DNA of 64,000 bases from Oleiagrimonas sp963821885. GTDB lineage: Bacteria > Pseudomonadota > Gammaproteobacteria > Xanthomonadales > Rhodanobacteraceae. Below, piece by piece: positions 58,937 to 64,000 of this stretch. Under the pieces are notes generated by a model. The model ran no database searches, was not told where the DNA came from, and saw nothing but the letters and a program-made list of their open reading frames with translations. Position 1 is the first letter of the stretch. Every line of letters starts with the position of its first letter. The position numbers and the translations under genes were made by a program. Where the stretch lies: the NCBI GenBank assembly GCA_963821885.1, contig CAWGFN010000001.1, forward strand, positions 1 to 64,000, read 5' to 3'.

Positions 58937-60448
58937 TCAGCGCGCCGGCACCACGGCGACCGGCTCGTCGTCGGCCGGCGTGTCCTTGTCGCGGATCAGG
59001 CGCCGCAGGAACGGGATCAGCACCACCAGCGCGATGCCCACGGCCAGGCTGCCGCCGCCGAGCTTGGCGAACAGGCTGGCATAGGCGGGATCGGTGGCCA
59101 ATGGCGTGGTGCCGGCCGGTTCCGGGATCATGCCGGAGAAATCGCCGGCGAACAGCGAGGCCAGGCCGGTGACCAGCATCCAGCTGCCCATCATGATGCC
59201 CTGGTACTTGCGCGGGGCCAGCTTGCCGATCATGGCGTAGCCGATGGGCGAGATCAGCAGTTCGCCGATGCTCTGCAGCACGTAGCTGGCGAACAGCCAA
59301 ACGAAGGCGACCATGCCGGTCTGGCCGGCCAGCAGGATGCCGGCGGGCAGGGCCAGGAAGCCCAGGCCCATCAGCAGCAGCGAGACCGAGAACTGCATCG
59401 GGATGTCGATGTTCCAGCCGCGCTTGCGCAGGTGCTGGAACCAGGCCGCGAGCAACGGACCGCCGACCACGATGACCACGGTGTTGATGTTCTGGATCCA
59501 CTGCGGCGCAACGGTCACGCCCCACACGTGCAGGTCGACGTTGTTGACCGCGAACAGCTGCAGGCCGCTGGGCGCCATCTGGTAAAGCGCCCAGAACACC
59601 AGCGAGCCCATGGCCAGGATCAGGTAGGCCCACATGTTGTTGCGCTCGCGCCGGTCGCGGTGGCGCAGGGTGATCCAGACCAGGGCCGCGGCGATCACCA
59701 GGCAGATGCCCTTGACCAGGGTTTCGGTCGAGCCCGGATGGCGCAGCAGCGCCCACACGATCGGCACCAGGCCGAACAGCACCGCCATGCCGATCACGAA
59801 GCGTCCGCTGAACGCTGATCTCGAGGTTTCCAGAAGTGGCGTGTTGCGGTCGGCCAAGGTCTTCCAGTTGAGCAGGGCCAGCACGATGGCGGCGAAATTG
59901 CCGACCGTGGCGAACAGGAACAGGCTGGTGTAGTCCTGGGTCAGCTGGTAGTGGCCGGCGACCGCGAAGCCGATGAAGAAGCCCAGGTTCATGCCCGCGT
60001 AGTTCCACAGGAAGGCGCCTTCGCGGCGGCTGTCCTCGGGCGTGAAGCGCTGGGTCAGCATCATGTTGATGCAGGTGACATTGAGGCCGCTGCCGGTGAG
60101 GAACAGGGCCAGGCCCCAGTACAGCATGGCCGTGGTGCCCAGCGCGATCAGGCCGCAGCCGATCACCTGCAGGACCATGCCGCCGACGAACAGGTTGCGG
60201 TTGCTCAGGAAGCGTCCGCCGAGATACCCGCCGAACAGATGCAGGCCGTAGTTGAAGGCGCCGAATACGCCCATGACGGCTGTGGCTTCCTTGATCGAGA
60301 AATCAAGGTGCTTGGTGGTGTACAGGACCAGGGTCGAATACAGCACCGCGAAGCCGAGCGTGGACGCCGTCTGGATGAAGAACAGCGTGGCGGCGCCCTC
60401 GGGGATGTTGCTTAACCACATCTTGCACCAATCGATGAACCTCGGCAC
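58937..60448 (-). CDS. POT/PTR family proton-dependent peptide transporter
   Basis: 503 residues from GTG 60448, preceded by GGAG; the longer frame from 60640 has no signal or hydrophobic start. Twelve to fourteen membrane segments. Bacterial POT features include the loop LGGRFLSNRNLFVGGMVLQ, a helix 5 with FLWNYAGMNLGFFIGFAVAG and a conserved QSIGELLISPIGYAMIGKLAP. It imports di- and tripeptides with protons into the cytoplasm and fits the many exopeptidases encoded in the window. The E-x-x-E-R motif of helix 1 is weak here. Confidence 0.9.
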   Translation of the reverse strand: MPRFIDWCKMWLSNIPEGAATLFFIQTASTLGFAVLYSTLVLYTTKHLDFSIKEATAVMGVFGAFNYGLHLFGGYLGGRFLSNRNLFVGGMVLQVIGCGLIALGTTAMLYWGLALFLTGSGLNVTCINMMLTQRFTPEDSRREGAFLWNYAGMNLGFFIGFAVAGHYQLTQDYTSLFLFATVGNFAAIVLALLNWKTLADRNTPLLETSRSAFSGRFVIGMAVLFGLVPIVWALLRHPGSTETLVKGICLVIAAALVWITLRHRDRRERNNMWAYLILAMGSLVFWALYQMAPSGLQLFAVNNVDLHVWGVTVAPQWIQNINTVVIVVGGPLLAAWFQHLRKRGWNIDIPMQFSVSLLLMGLGFLALPAGILLAGQTGMVAFVWLFASYVLQSIGELLISPIGYAMIGKLAPRKYQGIMMGSWMLVTGLASLFAGDFSGMIPEPAGTTPLATDPAYASLFAKLGGGSLAVGIALVVLIPFLRRLIRDKDTPADDEPVAVVPAR

Positions 60449-60615
60449 GGTCGTCTCCAGGTCGAGTACGGACAACAAACCACCAGACTGCCTATATTGT
60501 CGTGCCGATGTCCATACCGGAAGACCGGGCGCCCCCTGCATGGCCGCGACCGGTTGGCTAGACTGGCTGATTTCAATTCCATCTCGCTCACGGCCAGAGT
60601 CGCCAGGGAGATTCC

Positions 60616-60657
60616 ATGTCCAAGCCAGCGAACGCTCCATCGCAGACCCAGCCGTGA
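60616..60657 (+). other. 13-codon leader ORF overlapping the YrhK start
   Basis: ATG 60616 follows AGGGAGATT and gives MSKPANAPSQTQP, ending at TGA 60655-60657. The stop overlaps GTG 60654 of the next gene (GTGA). It could be a coupled leader peptide, or the true N-terminus of the YrhK gene if a base is miscalled. See the finding. Confidence 0.45.
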
Positions 60658-60929
60658 CATCGTCGTACAGGCTGGGTCCGGAGGAGCTGGTGATTCGCCA
60701 GCGCTATGAATTCATCAGCATCGCCAACGACGTGCTGATCGGCCTGTGGTTCCTGGTCGGCACGATCATGTTCTTCTATCCGTCGATGGTCTACTGGGGC
60801 ACCTGGCTGTTCCTGATCGGCAGCATCGAGATGTTGATCCGGCCCACCATCCGCCTGGTCCGCCACCTGCACCTCAAGCGCTTCCATGCCAACGAGGATG
60901 CCGGCGACGAGGCCTCCGGCGACTTCTAG
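60654..60929 (+). CDS. YrhK-domain membrane protein
   Basis: 91 residues from GTG 60654. The YrhK pattern is two membrane helices (FISIANDVLIGLWFLVGTIMFF, YWGTWLFLIGSIEMLIRPTI) with a conserved start RQRYEFISI, ending in an acidic tail. The start codon overlaps the stop of the 13-codon leader, so translation may be coupled to it. Function unknown. The 3' end overlaps the GNAT-nitrilase gene by four bases tail to tail. Confidence 0.78.
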   Translation: MTSSYRLGPEELVIRQRYEFISIANDVLIGLWFLVGTIMFFYPSMVYWGTWLFLIGSIEMLIRPTIRLVRHLHLKRFHANEDAGDEASGDF

Positions 60930-62491
60930 TTGCGCCGGCGCCAGCGGGTTTCGTAAAGGTCGAAGCGGCGGTCCTTGAGGTTGGTGACGGTGCCCGAATT
61001 GCGCGCCCGCGCGATGTTGTCCAGGCTCAGGTCGGCGAACAGCACGGTCTCGATGTTGGGCGTGGAGTCGGCGGCCACGCCGTCGCGCGCGAAGGGAAAG
61101 TCGCAGGGCGTCAGGATGCAGCTCTGGCCGTACTGGATGTCGAAGTTGTGCACGCCGGGAAGGTTGCCGACGTTGCCCGACATCACCACGTAGCACTGGT
61201 TCTCGATGGCCCGCGCCTGGCAGCTGTAGCGCACCCGCAGGTAACCCTCGCGCACGTCGGTGCAGAACGGCACGAACAGCATCAGCGCGCCCTGGTCGAT
61301 CAGGTGGCGGGCGACCTCGGGGAACTCGGAGTCGTAGCAGATCATCACGCCGATCGGACCGCAGTCGGTCTGGATCATGGTGGCCGCGTCGCCGCCGGTG
61401 ATGCCCCACACGTTGCGCTCGCTGGGCGTGGGATGCAGTTTTTCCTGCACGTGCGTGGTGCCGTCGCGCAGGCAGATGTAGCACACGTTGTGGATGTCGC
61501 CGTCGTCCATCCGCGTCGGATGCGAGCCGGCGATGATGTTGATGTTGTAGCGCACCGCCAGTCCGGCGAACAGCTCGCGTACCTGCGGGGTCCATTCGCT
61601 GAGGCGACGGATGGTGTCGTTGGGCGACAGCTCCTCGTTCTCGATCGACAGCAGTTGCAGCGTGATCAACTCGGGGAAGGTGACGAAATCGGCGTGGTAG
61701 TCGGCGGCGATGTCGGTGAAGTATTCGACCTGATGGGCGAATTCCTCGAACGAGCTGATGCGCCGCTGCTGGTACTGCACCGAGGCCACGCGCACGGTGG
61801 ACGGCATGGGCGGTCCGCCGGTGGCGTGCGGCATGTCGGGGTGGTCGTGCAGCGACGGGTTGCGCCACACCATGTGCGATGCGTAACCCAGTGATTCATG
61901 GTCGGCCGGCAGGTAGCCGCGCAGCACGCCGATCAGCTCGAAGTCGTTGCGCAGCTGGAAGCTCAGGGTGGAGTCGCGGCGGCGGCCGTCGAGCACGGCC
62001 TGAACGTATTCCTCGGCGCCGCCATAACGCTTGATGGCCTTGTACAGGCCGGGCAGGCGGCCGCCGAAGACGATCCCGCGCAGCTTCAGGTCGGTGCACA
62101 GTTTCTTGCGCGCGGCATACAGGCGCTGGCCGATGCGCATGCCGCGCATGTCCGGGTGCACCACCACTTCCATGCCGTACAGCCAGTCGCCCTTCGGATC
62201 GTGGCGCGAGGCGAAGCCGCCGCCGGTGATCTCGCTCCAGCTGTGCGGCGCCATGGCGGTGGCTTCATCGATCAGGAAGGTGGCGCAGAAGCCGACGAGG
62301 CGGTCGTCGTACTCGGCCACGAACTGGCCTTCGGGGAAATGCGCCTGCTGGCCGCGCAGCATCTCCCGCGAGTGGCCCCAGTCCTTGCCGTAGACGAGGT
62401 CGGTCAGTTCGACCAGCTGGGGTACGTCATCAAGGCGCGCCTGGCGAACCACGAGGCGTTTCCTGTTGCCGCTCTTTGCTTTGCTCATCAT
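60926..62491 (-). CDS. fused GNAT acetyltransferase and carbon-nitrogen hydrolase
   Basis: 521 residues from ATG 62491 (or 62488). The N-terminal domain (about 10-205) is a GNAT fold: RLVVRQARLDDVPQLVEL, MEVVVHPDMRGMRIGQRLY (acetyl-CoA pyrophosphate loop). The C-terminal domain (about 230-520) is a nitrilase-superfamily amidohydrolase with the full triad: Glu in VTFPELITLQL, Lys in VQEKLHPTPSER and Cys in VMICYDSEFPE. This fusion is known in bacteria but its substrate is unknown. Ribosome binding site weak. It probably acts on an amine or amide of small metabolites. Confidence 0.93.
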   Translation of the reverse strand: MMSKAKSGNRKRLVVRQARLDDVPQLVELTDLVYGKDWGHSREMLRGQQAHFPEGQFVAEYDDRLVGFCATFLIDEATAMAPHSWSEITGGGFASRHDPKGDWLYGMEVVVHPDMRGMRIGQRLYAARKKLCTDLKLRGIVFGGRLPGLYKAIKRYGGAEEYVQAVLDGRRRDSTLSFQLRNDFELIGVLRGYLPADHESLGYASHMVWRNPSLHDHPDMPHATGGPPMPSTVRVASVQYQQRRISSFEEFAHQVEYFTDIAADYHADFVTFPELITLQLLSIENEELSPNDTIRRLSEWTPQVRELFAGLAVRYNINIIAGSHPTRMDDGDIHNVCYICLRDGTTHVQEKLHPTPSERNVWGITGGDAATMIQTDCGPIGVMICYDSEFPEVARHLIDQGALMLFVPFCTDVREGYLRVRYSCQARAIENQCYVVMSGNVGNLPGVHNFDIQYGQSCILTPCDFPFARDGVAADSTPNIETVLFADLSLDNIARARNSGTVTNLKDRRFDLYETRWRRRN

Positions 62492-62644
62492 TTGATTATG
62501 CCGCAGGCAAGCTGAAGGTCGCGGGTCGTCGCGCGTTCCGAAGGCTTGACAGCCCGCGGGCACGGCGCATGGCCCGGTGGTGACCGGGACGTGTATCGTC
62601 GCCCTGTGGCATGGCATTCCATGCCGGACATCGAGGAGACGGTC

Positions 62645-63124
62645 ATGAGTGTACGCAAGCTTGGCGTGCTGGTTGTCGCAGCCATCGTGGTCGCGATGCT
62701 GTTTCTGGGCGGCCCGGCAACGGCGGCGCCGCAAGCGCACGCGGCGCGGGAGATCCGCCAGGTGCTGGAGGCACAGCAGGCGGCGTGGAATCGCGGCGAC
62801 ATCGTCGCCTTCATGCACGGCTATCGCGACTCACCGCGGACCACCTTCGTCGGCACCTCCGTGCGCAAGGGCTACCGGACGATCCTGGACAGCTATCGTC
62901 AGCATTACACCGGCCGGGCGCAGATGGGCCAACTGAGCTTCTCGCAACTGGAGGTGCGCCTGCTGCCCTGTGCCCAGGGTCCGGCACGCTACGCGATCGT
63001 CACCGGCCATTTTCACCTCGAGCGCAGTTCGCGCGGCGCGGCCAAGGCCGACGATGGCGTGTTCTCGCTGGTCTGGGAGCACACCGGGCAGGGCTGGAAG
63101 ATCATCCTGGACCACAGCAGCTGA
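62645..63124 (+). CDS. secreted NTF2-like (DUF4440/SnoaL) protein
   Basis: 159 residues from ATG 62645 with GGAGACGG upstream; the frame extends upstream without a start site. Signal peptide LGVLVVAAIVVAMLFLGGPATA. The rest is NTF2-like: REIRQVLEAQQAAWNRGDIVAFMHGYRDS, TFVGTSVRKGYRTILDSYRQHY, GQLSFSQLEVRLLP, and the last strand VFSLVWEHTGQGWKIILDHSS. Proteins of this pattern lie in the periplasm of many Xanthomonadales; the ligand is unknown. Confidence 0.85.
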   Translation: MSVRKLGVLVVAAIVVAMLFLGGPATAAPQAHAAREIRQVLEAQQAAWNRGDIVAFMHGYRDSPRTTFVGTSVRKGYRTILDSYRQHYTGRAQMGQLSFSQLEVRLLPCAQGPARYAIVTGHFHLERSSRGAAKADDGVFSLVWEHTGQGWKIILDHSS

Positions 63125-63258
63125 GGCGCAATCTGGCGCAAAGCCAGGACAGACGGGGCCCATCGGGTCGCGGGCAGGCCTTGGGGCGAGGCCGCTTTGG
63201 CACGGCCTGTGCTTGAAAAACCGTGAGCGTGTTCTCGTTTTCGGAAAAAGGACCCGTC

Positions 63259-63540
63259 ATGGAAACGAACAGTGTCCATCGCTTGATGCCCCAGGCCCCG
63301 CTGTCGCGGGCCAGCCGGTTCATGGACAGAATGTCGGCCCGCAAGGGCGCCCTGGACCAGGAAACGGCCGTGGAAACGGCTTCCGGAGCCGTTTCCGCGC
63401 AGCTTCCGGAGGCCTCACCGGCACCTGAAACCCTGTCGGCGGCCCAGGCCGCCTCGGTTGCCGAGGCATCCAACGACAGCCCGTCCGAGCCCAGCTTCCT
63501 GGATCGGTACATGCGGGCGTTTGCCGCTGCGCGTCAGTAA
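63259..63540 (+). CDS. small Ala/Ser-rich protein, unknown
   Basis: 93 residues from ATG 63259 with AAAGGA upstream; GTG 63223 would add 12. METNSVHRLMPQAPLSRASR is followed by a low-complexity segment (ETASGAVSAQLPEASPAPET) and a final PSFLDRYMRAFAAARQ. No domain, signal or membrane segment. It may be a small cytoplasmic protein or an unrecognised adapter. Spacing before the M61 gene is about 100 bases. Confidence 0.6.
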   Translation: METNSVHRLMPQAPLSRASRFMDRMSARKGALDQETAVETASGAVSAQLPEASPAPETLSAAQAASVAEASNDSPSEPSFLDRYMRAFAAARQ

Positions 63541-63636
63541 CGGACCGTCCGGGACACGCTGTCGCGACGCCCTCCCGGCCGACAGGCGCCCCCGACAATG
63601 CTAACTTCGGCAGGTCTTTTCCCGTCTGGAGTGGTC

Positions 63637-64000
63637 ATGTCCGTTCGTTTGCGATTCCCTCGGTTCCGGCGACACGGCATCGTGCCGGCCTGGATCCTGG
63701 CCGGCCTGTGCATCGTCCTGGCGGCGCCCGCCCTGGCGGTGGGCCTTTCACGCCAGCCACAGGTGCCGCCCGCGCGCGACGTGCCGTATCCGGGGCGGAT
63801 CCAGCTGCAGGTGGACGCGTCCGACACCCGGCAGGGCATCTTCCGGGTGCACGAGGTGATCCCGGTCGCCCCCGGGCCGCTGACCCTGCTGTATCCGGCC
63901 TGGATCCCGGGGGACCACTCGCCGAGCGGACCGGTCGACATGCTGGCCGGCCTGCAGGTAAGCGCCGGCGGCAAGCCGCTGGCCTGGACGCGCGATCCCT
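63637..64000 (+). CDS. M61 family metallopeptidase, N-terminal part (cut by window end)
   Basis: ATG 63637 opens a frame that runs to the window edge, giving about 121 residues. A signal peptide (IVPAWILAGLCIVLAAPALA) is followed by the N-terminal beta domain of M61 (glycyl aminopeptidase-like) peptidases: RIQLQVDASDTRQGIFRVHE and LTLLYPAWIPGDHSPSGPVDMLAGL, a hallmark of the group. The zinc motif lies outside the window. The full protein of this family is about 600 residues. Confidence 0.85.
   Translation, partial: MSVRLRFPRFRRHGIVPAWILAGLCIVLAAPALAVGLSRQPQVPPARDVPYPGRIQLQVDASDTRQGIFRVHEVIPVAPGPLTLLYPAWIPGDHSPSGPVDMLAGLQVSAGGKPLAWTRDP

Overview
The window looks like a chromosomal segment of a high-GC gammaproteobacterium of the Xanthomonadales, most likely Rhodanobacteraceae (Rhodanobacter or Dyella relatives). 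This rests on recalled resemblances: the GGGGTCAGAG-type short interspersed repeats, a type V autotransporter with an extended signal peptide, DbpA, a POT peptide transporter, and many secreted hydrolases and peptidases. No rRNA, tRNA, CRISPR array, complete insertion sequence or prophage was seen. Most long open frames opposite real genes are GC-driven shadows and were left out.

Region 1-12.3 kb is accessory in character. Copies of a REP-like repeat lie at about 5-73, 801-841, 1014-1115, 4685-4705, 8650-8790, 10990-11004 and 12000-12212. None was seen to the right. Two of them tightly bracket a CPBP membrane protease gene, and one abuts the C-terminal remnant of a REP-associated tyrosine transposase (RAYT). 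The same region holds a MocR-type regulator whose PLP lysine is replaced by arginine, a secreted alpha/beta hydrolase with a frameshifted signal peptide, a giant glycine-rich autotransporter, an AT-richer DUF2059-like secreted protein, an esterase with a TPR-like tail, and a free-standing TonB-receptor plug-extension domain.

Region 12.2-28 kb carries secreted and membrane enzymes (MBL-fold hydrolase, M48 protease, serine hydrolase, LpqC-like esterase, double-rhodanese sulfurtransferase). It also has an ArsR-AHSA1 pair with a 16-bp palindrome over the regulator's start codon, and a LytS/LytTR two-component pair next to a CadC-type regulator with TPRs. The sensor kinase carries three frameshifts.

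Region 28-35 kb is an acyltransferase followed by a tight run of four membrane proteins: an MHS-type MFS porter, an unknown membrane protein, an APC permease and an AmpG-like MFS protein. The run is flanked by fragments resembling the first and last codons of the unknown membrane protein gene, which points to an old duplication.

Region 35-64 kb is mostly ordinary housekeeping and envelope genes: DbpA, a methyltransferase-YkgJ pair, APC permease, beta-lactamase-fold hydrolase, ExbD and TonB without ExbB, VIT1-type transporter, M1 aminopeptidase, MFS exporter, CocE-type hydrolase, POT transporter, GNAT-nitrilase fusion, and the start of an M61 peptidase cut by the window edge. A more unusual cluster at 49.5-51.0 kb combines a PadR regulator, a 58-residue membrane peptide, a DUF2256 protein and a BLUF blue-light sensor with a C-terminal membrane anchor.

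Six disruptions in four genes can each be repaired by removing one base. That uniform direction suggests either recurrent assembly insertions or a real pattern of decay, and should be settled before any of these genes is called dead.
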